Part shown: piece by piece, positions 1 to 9,878 of the stretch | Layout: every line of letters starts with the position of its first letter | Position numbering within the stretch: position 1 is the stretch's first letter | Origin: Nocardioides luteus | GTDB taxonomy: Bacteria; Actinomycetota; Actinomycetes; Propionibacteriales; Nocardioidaceae | Direction of reading: 5' to 3' | Assembly: GCF_014648595.1 (NCBI RefSeq) | Contig: NZ_BMRK01000004.1 | Location: forward strand, 205,717-269,716 | Length of the DNA: 64,000 bases | The notes under the pieces: generated by a model | Seen by the model: the letters and a program-made list of their open reading frames with translations, nothing else | What the model was told of the DNA's origin: nothing | Databases searched by the model: none | Made by a program: the position numbers and the translations under genes

Positions 1-244
1 AGAGCTCGGTGGCCGGGTCGCCGTGGTGGTCGCGGAAGTTGACGCCCAGGTCGCGGGCGAGGGTCATGTCCGACATCAGCTCGGACGTGGCGATCAGGGT
101 CTTGCTCGGCACGCAGTCGGTGAGCACCGCGCTGCCGCCGAGGCCGTCGCGATCGACGACCGTCACCTCCGCCCCGAGCTGATGGGCGACCAGCGCCGCC
201 TCGTATCCGCCAGGGCCCCCACCAATGATCGTCACCCGCGCCAT
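1..244 (-). CDS. Partial NAD(P)H-quinone dehydrogenase / FAD pyridine-nucleotide oxidoreductase (N-terminus)
   Basis: Only the first 81 codons are in the window; the gene continues past the left edge. The protein begins MARVTIIGGGPGGYEAAL, a classical GxGxxG FAD-binding fold. It then shows GGSAVLTDCVPSK, where the usual CxxxxC redox disulfide of lipoamide dehydrogenases is replaced by a single Cys, as in the mycobacterial LpdA (Rv3303c) quinone reductases. It is therefore probably a flavoprotein reducing quinones with NAD(P)H, not an E3 subunit. The ATG at 244 is preferred over the ATG at 253 because an AAAGA-like ribosome-binding site sits about 9 nt before it. The C-terminal domains cannot be judged. 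Confidence 0.8.
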   Translation of the reverse strand, partial: MARVTIIGGGPGGYEAALVAHQLGAEVTVVDRDGLGGSAVLTDCVPSKTLIATSELMSDMTLARDLGVNFRDHHGDPATEL

Positions 245-279
245 GGGCGCCATTCTTTCACGCCACGTCAGCGACGGAG

Positions 280-822
280 TCAGCCCATCGTCTTCTGACC
301 GTCGATGGTCTCCCGGATGATGTCGGCGTGACCGGAGTGCTGCGCGGTCTCGGCCAGGATGTGCGTGAAGGTGCGACGGTGGGACCACCGGACGCCGGCC
401 TCGAACCACGGGGCCTCGGGCAGCGGGTGGTCCGCGTCGAGGTCGACGGTGCGGATCAGCTCGTCGGTGGCGGCGGCGACCTCCTCGTACGTCTCGAGCA
501 CGCCGGCCAGCGTCTCGTCCTCGGCCAGCACGAAGCCGGCGGCGAACTCGGCGTACTTCTCGGGGCTGACCTCCTGCGCCACCGGGCCGCGGACGACAAA
601 GTCGGCCCAGCCGCGCTCGACGCCGGAGACGTGCTTGACCAGCCCACCGAGGCTGAGCGCGGAGACGGTCGGGGTGAGCCTGGCCTGCTCGTCGGTCAGG
701 TCGCGGACGGCGAAGCGCAGGAAACCGCGGTGCTTGGCCAGGGCCTCCAGCAGGTCGGCCCGCTCACGGGTGGAGGCGGAGGTCGTGGAGGTGGCGGCGG
801 CGTTCACAGCGGTTGCGGTCAT
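280..822 (-). CDS. DinB/DUF664 family protein
   Basis: A 180-residue protein of the DinB four-helix-bundle superfamily, DUF664 branch. Visible family marks are the early helix His in VKHVSGVERGW and the C-terminal HILAETAQHSGHAD motif, whose spaced histidines normally bind a divalent metal. In actinobacteria many DinB proteins are thiol transferases that use mycothiol, so a detoxification role is plausible but not shown. It is transcribed away from the TetR gene at 944 across a 121-bp gap, a typical regulator/target pair. The first 20 residues are a low-complexity Ala/Thr/Ser leader, so the true start could be a little downstream. Confidence 0.8.
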   Translation of the reverse strand: MTATAVNAAATSTTSASTRERADLLEALAKHRGFLRFAVRDLTDEQARLTPTVSALSLGGLVKHVSGVERGWADFVVRGPVAQEVSPEKYAEFAAGFVLAEDETLAGVLETYEEVAAATDELIRTVDLDADHPLPEAPWFEAGVRWSHRRTFTHILAETAQHSGHADIIRETIDGQKTMG

Positions 823-943
823 GTCGTGGTCTCCTTGGTGGTATTTCCTTCTGACACCGGCAACGCTAGGGAGGGTTCAGGTCAGTTTCCGTCCGCATTG
901 AACGGTGGCCTGAAAATGCCCGAAGGACGATTACGCTGCTGGG

Positions 944-1492
944 ATGACGAGGCCCGCGAACCCGACCCGCAGCGACGCGGTCCGCAACCGTGATCTGCTG
1001 GTCGCGGCTGCCCGCGAGGTGCTCGCCGAGCAGGGTCTCGACGCACCGATGTCCGCGGTGGCCAAGCGCGCCGGCGTCGGGCAGGGCACCCTCTACCGGC
1101 ACTTCCCCGACCGGCTCACCCTGGCCAGGGCGGTGCTGGACGAGAACGTCGCCCACATCGAGGAGGTGGCGGCCCGGCCGGGCGCGACGCTGGCCGACGT
1201 GCTCGGCGTCATCACCTGGCAGATGATCCACTCGATCGCCTTCGTGAGCCTGATCCGGCTCAGCGGCGAGGAGACGTCGCAGGACCTCGCCGACCGCGTA
1301 CGCACCGCCGTCGACGGGCTCCCCACGGAGAGTCACGCGACCGGGACCCGCGACACCGACGACGTCATGCTCGCCGTCGCGATGGTCTCCGGAGCCGTGC
1401 ACGGCCCGACCGAGCAGGTGCGCGAGGCGACCGCCCGCCGTGCCTGGCAGCTGCTCGGCATCGAGATCGGTGAGGTCACGCCCGATCACTGA
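944..1492 (+). CDS. TetR family transcriptional regulator
   Basis: 182 residues. The N-terminal helix-turn-helix is clear: MSAVAKRAGVGQGTLYRHFP is the TetR signature, followed by a variable ligand-binding helical domain. It is divergent from the DinB-like gene (starts 121 bp apart), so it most likely represses that gene and itself. No strongly symmetrical operator stands out in the 823-943 gap. Ligand unknown. Confidence 0.88.
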   Translation: MTRPANPTRSDAVRNRDLLVAAAREVLAEQGLDAPMSAVAKRAGVGQGTLYRHFPDRLTLARAVLDENVAHIEEVAARPGATLADVLGVITWQMIHSIAFVSLIRLSGEETSQDLADRVRTAVDGLPTESHATGTRDTDDVMLAVAMVSGAVHGPTEQVREATARRAWQLLGIEIGEVTPDH

Positions 1493-1536
1493 GGTCGCGT
1501 ACTCCGAGTAGGTGCTGGCGGCACGCAGGAATAGGC

Positions 1537-1557
1537 TTACCGACATGATGTCGATAA
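1537..1557. promoter_or_regulatory. 21-bp palindrome, probable TetR operator of the exporter operon
   Basis: An odd-centred palindrome with half-sites TTA-c-CGACAT and ATGTCG-a-TAA around a central G at 1547. Nine of ten base pairs are complementary. It lies 19 bp before the GTG start of the ABC permease gene whose operon ends in a TetR gene, the expected place for an autorepressor site. Binding is inferred from symmetry and position. Confidence 0.6.
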
Positions 1558-1576
1558 AACTTCGTGGTGGTCAGTC

Positions 1577-2707
1577 GTGTTCCTAGCCTGGCGTGAGCTC
1601 TCCTTCGCCCGAGGACGGTTCGTCCTCATGGGCTCTGTCGTAGCCCTCATCGGGCTCCTGATGGTCCTGCTCTCCGGACTCTCCGTCGGTCTCGTCAACG
1701 ACGGCGTCTCCGGGCTGCAGAAGCTGCCGGTCTCCTCCTTCGCGTTCCAGGACGGTGTCGACAAGACCTCGGCCTTCTCCCGGTCCGTCGTAGGCGTCGA
1801 GACCGCCGAGACCTGGGCCGAGCAGGACGGCGTCGAGGACGCCACCCCGTTCGGCAACTCGCTGGTGAACACCCGCACCGACAAGGACGTCGACATCGAC
1901 ATGGCCCTCTTCGGCGTCGAGGAAGGCTCCTGGCTCTCCCCCGAGGCCACGGACGGCGCCGACCTGAGCGGGCCCGGACAGATCGTCGTCGCCGGCACGC
2001 TGAAGGACGAGGGCGTCGCCGTCGGCGACACCGTCGAGATCGACCAGATCGGCACGAAGTTCGAGGTCGTCGGCTTCCTCGACGGCCAGCACACCTACGG
2101 CCACGTCGACGTCGGCTACGTCGACCTGCGCACCTGGCAGGAGATCCGCGCCGGCGTCCGCCCGGGCGAGCCCGTGCCCGACCACGTCTACGACGACGCG
2201 ACCGCGGTCGCGGTCAAGTACGACGCCGACGCCGACGTCGACCTCGCCGCGGGCGACAAGGCGGCGGAGACCACCTCGATGACGCTGAAGGAGTCGTACG
2301 GCGCGTCCCCCGGCTACACCGCCGAGACCTCCACGCTCCAGATGATCCAGGTCTTCCTCTACGCGATCTCCGCCCTCGTGGTCGGCGCCTTCTTCACGGT
2401 CGTCACGATCCAGCGCCGGCACGAGATCGCGGTGCTGCGGGCCATGGGTGCCAGCACCCGCTACCTGCTGCGCGACAGCCTGACCCAGTCGGCGATCCTG
2501 CTGATCGGCTCGTCCGCGGTCGGGGTCGCCATCGGGCTGATCCTCGGCGCACTGATCTCCAGCTCGCCGATGCCGTTCGCCCTCGAGGCCGCACCGGTGG
2601 CCGTCGCCACCGTCCTCCTCGTGGTCCTCGGCATGGTCGGCGCCGCAGCCGCCGTCTTCCGCATCACCCGGGTCGACCCGCTGACCGCCCTCGGAGGAAA
2701 CCGATGA
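1577..2707 (+). CDS. ABC transporter permease, FtsX/MacB-like
   Basis: 376-residue membrane subunit of a small ABC exporter. Order: one N-terminal membrane helix (about residues 15-38), a large extracytoplasmic MacB-like periplasmic-core domain (about 40-255), then three helices forming the FtsX domain (about 260-375) with the typical RRHEIAVLRAMGAS cytoplasmic turn. Start is a GTG with GGTGG just upstream. Its stop overlaps the start of the ATPase gene (ATGA), so the two are translationally coupled. The third gene of the operon is a TetR regulator. Substrate unknown; small exporters with TetR partners often pump hydrophobic toxins or peptides. Confidence 0.88.
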   Translation: MFLAWRELSFARGRFVLMGSVVALIGLLMVLLSGLSVGLVNDGVSGLQKLPVSSFAFQDGVDKTSAFSRSVVGVETAETWAEQDGVEDATPFGNSLVNTRTDKDVDIDMALFGVEEGSWLSPEATDGADLSGPGQIVVAGTLKDEGVAVGDTVEIDQIGTKFEVVGFLDGQHTYGHVDVGYVDLRTWQEIRAGVRPGEPVPDHVYDDATAVAVKYDADADVDLAAGDKAAETTSMTLKESYGASPGYTAETSTLQMIQVFLYAISALVVGAFFTVVTIQRRHEIAVLRAMGASTRYLLRDSLTQSAILLIGSSAVGVAIGLILGALISSSPMPFALEAAPVAVATVLLVVLGMVGAAAAVFRITRVDPLTALGGNR

Positions 2708-3402
2708 GCACCACCGCACCAGCCACCACCCGCACCGGCCTCGAGATCTCCGGGGTCTCGCTCGTCCACGGTGACGGGGAGAGCACCGTCACCGCGCTCG
2801 ACGACGTGTCGCTGACCGTGTCCCCCGGTGAGTTCGTCGCCATCGTGGGCCCGTCGGGTTCCGGCAAGTCGAGCCTGCTCGCCGTCGCCGGCGGCCTGGC
2901 GAAGCCCGACTCCGGCACGATCCGCGTCGGCGGCCACGACCTCGGCGGCATGTCCGGCCGCCGGCTGACCGAGCTGCGACGTACGCAGATCGGCTTCGTG
3001 TTCCAGAGCGGCAACCTGATCCCGGCGCTGACCGCGGTCGACCAGCTGCGCCTGCCGATGACGCTGGGGCGGGTCGAGAACCCGCGCGACCCGATGGAGC
3101 TCCTCGAGGAGGTCGGGATGGCTCACCGGGCACGCCACCGCCCGGACAAGCTCTCCGGCGGCGAGCGCCAGCGCGTCGGCATCGCCCGCGCCCTGGTGAC
3201 CCGTCCGGCCCTGCTTCTCGTGGACGAGCCGACCGCCGCGCTCGACCGCAGCCGCAGCCACGACGTGGTCTCCCTGCTGGCCCGCGAGACTCACGGGCAC
3301 GACGTGGCGACGGTTATGGTGACCCACGACCAAGACGTCCTGGAGCACTGCGACAAGGTCTACCGCATGACTGACGGCACCCTGGAAGTCGAAAGCAACT
3401 GA
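2704..3402 (+). CDS. ABC transporter ATP-binding protein, MacB/LolD-like
   Basis: 232 residues with all ATPase motifs in order: Walker A GPSGSGKSS, signature LSGGERQRVGIARAL, Walker B LLLVDEPTAALD and the H-loop in VMVTHDQ. Of the type that pairs with FtsX-like permeases. Starts inside the stop codon of the permease gene and is followed 15 bp later by the TetR gene, making a three-gene unit. Confidence 0.92.
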   Translation: MSTTAPATTRTGLEISGVSLVHGDGESTVTALDDVSLTVSPGEFVAIVGPSGSGKSSLLAVAGGLAKPDSGTIRVGGHDLGGMSGRRLTELRRTQIGFVFQSGNLIPALTAVDQLRLPMTLGRVENPRDPMELLEEVGMAHRARHRPDKLSGGERQRVGIARALVTRPALLLVDEPTAALDRSRSHDVVSLLARETHGHDVATVMVTHDQDVLEHCDKVYRMTDGTLEVESN

Positions 3403-3417
3403 ACCACCGGAGGCATC

Positions 3418-4017
3418 GTGCCGCGCATCGACGCACCCACCCTCGCCGAGCACCGTCAGCTCAAGCGGAAAGCGGTGCTCGACGCGGCCCGTGACCTCAT
3501 CGCCGAGACCAGCCAAGCACCCTCCCTCGCCGAGGTGGGCAAGCGGGCCGGTCTCGCGCGCACCAGCGTCTATGAGTACGCCCGCTCGCGCGAGGACCTC
3601 CTCGCCGCCGTCGTCGCCGACGTCTTCCCCGACTGGGCCGACCGGATCCGCAGCGCGATCGACGCGGCGCCGACGCCCGGGGAGAAGGTCTGGGCGTACG
3701 TCGAGAGCAACGTAACGTTCTTCGGCGGCTCCGAGCAGCAGGTCGCGCGAGCGCTCGGCACGGTCGTGGACCCGGCCGTCCTGCGCGGTCCGATGCAGGA
3801 GTTCCACACCGCGCTGCAGGAGCCGCTGCTGGCGTCCCTGCACGAGCTCGGTGAGGACGACCCCGAGACCGTCGCCGACATCGTCGACGCCATGCTCCTG
3901 CGCGCCACCAAGCCGATCCGCGACCGGCAGCGGCAGAGCACCTCCGAGGAGCGCGAGGCGGCGCTGGCGCCGCTGCGCCGCATCCTCGGTCCCTACCTGG
4001 CTCTCCAGGCCGTCTAG
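3418..4017 (+). CDS. TetR family regulator of the ABC exporter operon
   Basis: 199 residues starting at GTG after a GGAGG ribosome-binding site (accaccGGAGGcatcGTG). The N-terminal HTH reads PSLAEVGKRAGLARTSVYEY. It is the third gene behind permease and ATPase, so it probably controls its own operon through the palindrome at 1537-1557. Its TAG stop shares bases with the TAG stop of the convergent SDR gene (4014-4017). Confidence 0.88.
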   Translation: MPRIDAPTLAEHRQLKRKAVLDAARDLIAETSQAPSLAEVGKRAGLARTSVYEYARSREDLLAAVVADVFPDWADRIRSAIDAAPTPGEKVWAYVESNVTFFGGSEQQVARALGTVVDPAVLRGPMQEFHTALQEPLLASLHELGEDDPETVADIVDAMLLRATKPIRDRQRQSTSEEREAALAPLRRILGPYLALQAV

Positions 4018-5078
4018 GCCGCTGACCAACCGCCGTCGGAGGCGATCACCGCGCCGTTGATGTTCACCGAGTCGCGCGAGAGCAGGAAGGTGATCGAGGC
4101 GGCGAGCTCCTCGGCGGTGGCGATGCCGGGGATCGCGACGCGCATCCCGGCCGTGCGGGACGAGCCGTAGGGCGCGCTCTCCGGCACCTGGATCCCGGTC
4201 GCGACCGCGCCGGGAGCGAGCGCGTTGATGCGCACCCCGGTGCCGGCGTACTGGAACGCCGCCGACCTGGTGAGGCCGATCAGCGCGTGCTTCGAGGTCG
4301 TGTACGCAGCACCGGCCGCGGAGCCGCGCAGCCCGGCTTCGGAGGCGATGTTGACGATCCGGCCCTCGCCCGCTGCGAGCATCATGGGCAGCACCGCACG
4401 CATCAGCCGCATCGGGCCGTCGACGTTGACCGACATGCAGCGGGCCCAGATCGCGTCGTCGATCTCGTGCGGGGCGGCGTCGTCGTCCATCACCCCGGCG
4501 ACGTTGGCCACCGCGTCGATCCGCTCGCCGGATGCGGACACGATCTCGGCCGCGGCCTCGGGCGCGGTGATGTCGGCGGTCACCGCGGTGAACCGCTCCC
4601 CGAGCGCGGTCGCGGTCTCGACCAGCCGCTCGGCGGAGACGTCGACGCCGACGACTCGTCCGCCCTCGCCGACGATGCGCGCCGCGACCGCACGGCCGAT
4701 TCCGCTCGCGGCGCCGGTGACGACGACGGTCTGAGCGTCGAACCGGCCGCCGGTGAGCACCTCGGTCCAGGGCTGAGGCGCGCCGAGCTCGACGCCCAGG
4801 TCGACCGGCTCGGCGGACGAGGCGGCTGGTGCCGCTTCCGCCGTCGGGACGCCGTCGGGGATGACCCCGGTCTCGGCGACCTCGACCAGCAGGCCGACGA
4901 CCTCGGCCGGGAACTGGCCGCCGGACATCTCCACGAGCTTGTCCAGCGGCAGCCCGAACGCCGGCGCCAGGGCCTCTTCGGTGCCGCCGCCGGCCTCGAT
5001 GATTCCGCGCAGGACCCTGCCGGCGACGGGGTGGTCCAGGAAGCTGCGTACGGACGAGGACGCGGTGAGGTTCGACAT
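4014..5078 (-). CDS. SDR family oxidoreductase with an extra N-terminal domain
   Basis: 354 residues. The C-terminal 250 residues are a classical short-chain dehydrogenase: VTGAASGIGRAVA cofactor motif, NVAGV (NNAG equivalent), catalytic Ser in IVNIASEAG and the YTTSKHA active-site Tyr/Lys pair. Ahead of this lies an unusual ~95-residue domain (FLDHPVAGRVLRGIIEAGGG onward) not part of the SDR fold. The ATG at 5078 is chosen because AAAGG precedes it and the sequence upstream looks non-coding. It is divergent from a Baeyer-Villiger monooxygenase gene; an alcohol dehydrogenase plus BVMO is the usual pair for turning a secondary alcohol into a ketone and then an ester or lactone. Substrate unknown. 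Confidence 0.85.
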   Translation of the reverse strand: MSNLTASSSVRSFLDHPVAGRVLRGIIEAGGGTEEALAPAFGLPLDKLVEMSGGQFPAEVVGLLVEVAETGVIPDGVPTAEAAPAASSAEPVDLGVELGAPQPWTEVLTGGRFDAQTVVVTGAASGIGRAVAARIVGEGGRVVGVDVSAERLVETATALGERFTAVTADITAPEAAAEIVSASGERIDAVANVAGVMDDDAAPHEIDDAIWARCMSVNVDGPMRLMRAVLPMMLAAGEGRIVNIASEAGLRGSAAGAAYTTSKHALIGLTRSAAFQYAGTGVRINALAPGAVATGIQVPESAPYGSSRTAGMRVAIPGIATAEELAASITFLLSRDSVNINGAVIASDGGWSAA

Positions 5079-5141
5079 GGCGAGGGGCCTTTCAGCGAGA
5101 CGGGGATCGAGACGATAGCGGGCGGGACGCGGCAGCACAGG

Positions 5142-5167
5142 CGAACCGGACAGTGTTGTCCGCTTCG
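5142..5167. promoter_or_regulatory. 26-bp palindrome between the SDR and BVMO genes
   Basis: Half-sites CGAA-c-CGGACA and TGTCCG-c-TTCG are separated by GTGT; 10 of 13 pairs match. It ends 15 bp before the BVMO start and sits in the shared divergent promoter region, so it is a good candidate for one operator controlling both genes. No adjacent regulator is present; the TetR gene at 3418 is the nearest, but its presumed own site at 1537 differs. Confidence 0.55.
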
Positions 5168-5182
5168 TCTATCGTACGTCGC

Positions 5183-7021
5183 GTGAACCTCCCCCACACC
5201 GATGACCCGGTCACCCCAGAGCGCGCTGCCGTGATCCGGGAGCGCTACACCGCCGAGCGAGAGCGGCGGGTGCGACCCGACGGCGCCGCGCAGTACCAGC
5301 CCACCGAGGCCGAGTTCGGCTACTTCGCCGCGGACCCCTACACCGAGCGCTCCGAGCGCGAGCCGCTCCACGACGTGGTCGACGTGGCCATCGTCGGCGG
5401 CGGCTTCGGCGGCCTCCTCGCCGGCGCGCGACTGCGCCAGCAGGGCGTCCGCTCGGTGCGCGTGGTCGAGAAGGGCGGCGACTTCGGCGGCACCTGGTAC
5501 TGGAACCGCTATCCCGGCATCCACTGCGACATCGACGCCGCCGTCTACCTGCCGCTGCTCGAGGAGACCGGCTACGTCCCGCGCTGGAAGTACGCCCCCG
5601 GCGAGGAGATCCGGCAGCACGCCGTGCGGGTCGCTGAGAAGTTCGCCCTCTATGAGAACGCCCTCTTCTCGACCGCCGTCACGTCGCTGACCTGGGACGA
5701 CGCCGACCAGCGCTGGCTGGTGGCCACCGACCGCGGCGACGAGTTCCGGGCGACGTACGTCATCACCGCGACAGGCACGCTGACCGAGCCGAAGCTGCCC
5801 GGGATCCCCGGGATCGAGGCGTTCGCCGGCCACACCTTCCACACCTCCCGGTGGGACTACGGCTACACCGGCGGAGGCCCCGAGGGCGGCATGACCGGGC
5901 TCGCCGGCAAGCGCGTCGGGATCGTCGGCACCGGAGCCACCGGCGTCCAGGCGATCCCGATGCTCGCCGAGGACGCCGGCTACCTCTACGTCTTCCAGCG
6001 CACCCCCTCCACCGTCGGCGTGCGCGGCCAGCGCCCGATCACGGCCGCCGACGTCGGCGCCGACCGGCCGGGCTGGGCGGCCGAGCGGCGGGAGAGCTTC
6101 TTGCGGATCGTCTCCGGCGAGGGCGCCGACGCCGACCTCGTCGACGACGCCTGGACCGAGTCTGCGGCGCTGCTGGAGAAGCTGCTGCCCAGCTTCCGCC
6201 GCGACCACACGAGCACGGACGCCGACCGGACGGCGCGGTTCGAGGCGGCGTACGAGGCCCTGGACCACGCCACCATGGAGCGGATCCGCGCGCGGGTCAC
6301 CGAGATCGTGGCGGACCCGAGGACCGCGTCGGCGCTGCAGCCCTGGTACCGCTATGCGTGCAAGCGGCCGACCTTCTCCGACACGTACCTGCCCGCGTTC
6401 AACCGCGACAACGTCACCCTCGTCGACACCTCCGCCTCGCACGGCATCGAGCGGATGACCGAGCGCGGCGTCGTCGTGGACGGCGTCGAATACGAGGTCG
6501 ACGCGCTGATCTTCGCGACCGGCTTCTCCGTCGGCGTCTCCGGGATCACCTCGGGCAGGCTGCCGGTGGTGGGCCGGGGCGGGGTCCAGCTGATGCACGC
6601 CTGGGCGCAGGAGGGGCCGCGGTCGCTGCACGGCTTCGCGTCGAACGGCTTCCCCAACCTGATCAAGATGGGGTCGCTCCACAACGCCAGCAGCGTGAAC
6701 TTCACCCACGTCCTCGACGAGCAGGCGATCCACGCGGCCGCTCTCGTCGCGGCGGCAGAGAGCCGCGGCGCCCTCGTCGAGCCGTCGCGTGAGTCCGAGG
6801 ACGCCTGGGCCCGCCGGCTCGCCGAGGGTGCGCCGCGGCACGCCTGGTTCCACGCCGAGTGCACCCCCGGCTACTACAACGCCGAAGGCGCCGGCCGGCC
6901 CGACCGGGCGACCAGTTATCCCGGCTCCGCCGTCGCCTTCCACGAGGAGCTCCGGGCCTGGCGGGAGGGTTCGATCGACGAGGTGCTGGTGACGCCGCGG
7001 AGAAGCGCCGAGGCGCTCTGA
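5183..7021 (+). CDS. Type I Baeyer-Villiger monooxygenase (FAD, NADPH)
   Basis: 612 residues from GTG 5183. Two Rossmann motifs are present (VGGGFGGLLAG near residue 57 for FAD and VGTGATGVQAIP near 245 for NADPH), and between them the BVMO fingerprint FAGHTFHTSRWD. An N-terminal extension of ~45 residues before the FAD motif places it near cyclopentadecanone/4-hydroxyacetophenone-type enzymes. It inserts oxygen next to a ketone, giving an ester or lactone. Divergent from the SDR gene at 4014-5078, which probably makes the ketone. The GTG at 5183 is preferred over upstream in-frame codons because these lie in the palindromic promoter. Confidence 0.9.
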   Translation: MNLPHTDDPVTPERAAVIRERYTAERERRVRPDGAAQYQPTEAEFGYFAADPYTERSEREPLHDVVDVAIVGGGFGGLLAGARLRQQGVRSVRVVEKGGDFGGTWYWNRYPGIHCDIDAAVYLPLLEETGYVPRWKYAPGEEIRQHAVRVAEKFALYENALFSTAVTSLTWDDADQRWLVATDRGDEFRATYVITATGTLTEPKLPGIPGIEAFAGHTFHTSRWDYGYTGGGPEGGMTGLAGKRVGIVGTGATGVQAIPMLAEDAGYLYVFQRTPSTVGVRGQRPITAADVGADRPGWAAERRESFLRIVSGEGADADLVDDAWTESAALLEKLLPSFRRDHTSTDADRTARFEAAYEALDHATMERIRARVTEIVADPRTASALQPWYRYACKRPTFSDTYLPAFNRDNVTLVDTSASHGIERMTERGVVVDGVEYEVDALIFATGFSVGVSGITSGRLPVVGRGGVQLMHAWAQEGPRSLHGFASNGFPNLIKMGSLHNASSVNFTHVLDEQAIHAAALVAAAESRGALVEPSRESEDAWARRLAEGAPRHAWFHAECTPGYYNAEGAGRPDRATSYPGSAVAFHEELRAWREGSIDEVLVTPRRSAEAL

Positions 7022-7040
7022 GTCGTACGTCCGGACACGA

Positions 7041-7075
7041 CGAGGCCCGGACCGCGGTGAGCGGTCCGGGCCTCG
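7041..7075. terminator. Bidirectional hairpin terminator
   Basis: A perfect 15-bp stem (7041-7055 with 7061-7075) and 5-nt loop lies between the convergent ends of the BVMO and dihydrolipoyl dehydrogenase genes. No long T-run follows on either strand, which is usual in high-GC actinobacteria. Confidence 0.8.
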
Positions 7076-7090
7076 TTCAGGCAGATCAGG

Positions 7091-8491
<1,401 letters not shown>

Positions 8492-8564
8492 GCATCCAAG
8501 GGTAGACCGCCGATAACACACAGATCCCAGTCGGGCCAGCGACTGAGCGGTAACCTCGTGACCT

Positions 8565-9017
8565 GTGACTCTCTACGCGGCCTATGGCGTCAACCTCGAC
8601 CCCGCGCTGATGAGTGAGCGCTGCCCGCATTCGCCGTTGCGTACGACCGGGTGGCTCGACGGGTGGCGGCTCACCTTCGGGGGCGAGGAGAACGTGCTCG
8701 GCGACGGGCCGACGGCCACGATCGTCCCGGACCCGTTCGAGCAGGTCTTCGTCGCGGTCTACGACGTCGTCGACCAGGACATGGCGGCGCTGGAGAAGTG
8801 GGAGCTGGCCGACATCGGCCTCTACTTCAAGACCAAGGTGCGGATCAGTGCGCTCACCGGCGAGTTGCTGTGCGAGACGTACGTGCTCGACACCTACGAG
8901 GGCGGCATCCCGGACGCCCGCCAGCTGGGCGCGATCGCCGACGCCGCCGAGGCCGGCGGGGCGCCGGACGACTACGTGCACGCGCTGCGTACGCGGCCGT
9001 GCCGGTCCAACGACTGA
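8565..9017 (+). CDS. Gamma-glutamylcyclotransferase-like protein
   Basis: 150 residues with the GGCT-fold entry motif [10 protein letters not shown] (the YGSNL equivalent binding the gamma-glutamyl group) and the central FGG and EKWE segments; the presumed general acid Glu lies in EKWE. These proteins cleave gamma-glutamyl compounds to 5-oxoproline; the substrate in an organism that probably uses mycothiol is unclear. Starts at GTG, divergent from lpdA and 29 bp ahead of the PNP gene, so possibly co-transcribed with it. Confidence 0.75.
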   Translation: MTLYAAYGVNLDPALMSERCPHSPLRTTGWLDGWRLTFGGEENVLGDGPTATIVPDPFEQVFVAVYDVVDQDMAALEKWELADIGLYFKTKVRISALTGELLCETYVLDTYEGGIPDARQLGAIADAAEAGGAPDDYVHALRTRPCRSND

Positions 9018-9046
9018 TTCGTTCTGGACCGTTCTAGACTCGGCGA

Positions 9047-9844
9047 GTGACCACGCCTTACGAACTCGCCAAGGATGCCGCCGCTGTTCTCGCAGCGAAG
9101 ACCGGCGTCGAGAAGCACGACATCGCGCTGGTGCTCGGCTCGGGCTGGCTGCCCGCCGTCGACGCCCTCGGCGAGGACTACACCGAGCTCGCCACCACCG
9201 ACCTGCCCGGCTTCAGCGCTGCCGCGGTGGCCGGCCACAGCGGGAAGATCCGGTCGATCCGGTCGGCGAGCGGTCGCAACCTGCTGGTCTTCCTCAGCCG
9301 CACCCACTACTACGAGGGCAAGGGCGTCGAGGCGGTCGTCCACCCGGTCCGCACCGCGGCCGCCGCGGGCTGCTCGACGATCGTGCTCACCAACGGCTGC
9401 GGCGGCCTCAACCCGGCCTGGTCGCCCGGCACCCCGGTCCTGATCCGCGACCACATCAACCTGACCGCGACGTCTCCGCTGGTCGGCGCCAACTTCGTCG
9501 ACCTCACCGACCTCTACTCCGCGCGCCTGCGCGGCCTCGCCAAGAGCGTGGACGCCTCGCTCGACGAGGGTGTGTACGTCCAGTTCCCGGGGCCCCACTA
9601 CGAGACCCCGGCCGAGGTGAAGATGGCCGGCATCCTCGGCGGTGACCTGGTCGGCATGTCGACCACGCTCGAGGCGATCGCCGCCCGCGAGGCGGGGATG
9701 GAGATCCTCGGCATCTCGCTGGTCACCAACCTCGCCGCCGGCATCTCCGACCAGCCGCTCGACCACTCCGAGGTGCTGGAGGCCGGTCGCGCCGCCGCCG
9801 CCCGGATGGGTGCGCTGCTGGGCGACCTCGTGCCGCAGATCTGA
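9047..9844 (+). CDS. Purine-nucleoside phosphorylase
   Basis: 265 residues of the trimeric PNP class. Visible marks: LVLGSGWLP phosphate loop, VAGHSGK, RTHYYEGKG, the purine site LTNGCGGLNP and FPGPHYETPAE, and VGMSTTLEA near the ribose site. It splits purine (deoxy)nucleosides with phosphate into base and (deoxy)ribose-1-phosphate. Followed 34 bp later by a phosphohexomutase gene, the same order as M. tuberculosis Rv3307-Rv3308, and close to deoC, add, deoA and cdd. Confidence 0.93.
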   Translation: MTTPYELAKDAAAVLAAKTGVEKHDIALVLGSGWLPAVDALGEDYTELATTDLPGFSAAAVAGHSGKIRSIRSASGRNLLVFLSRTHYYEGKGVEAVVHPVRTAAAAGCSTIVLTNGCGGLNPAWSPGTPVLIRDHINLTATSPLVGANFVDLTDLYSARLRGLAKSVDASLDEGVYVQFPGPHYETPAEVKMAGILGGDLVGMSTTLEAIAAREAGMEILGISLVTNLAAGISDQPLDHSEVLEAGRAAAARMGALLGDLVPQI

Positions 9845-9878
9845 GCCTCCGGGCCGGCGATCATCTAGGGTCTGATCC

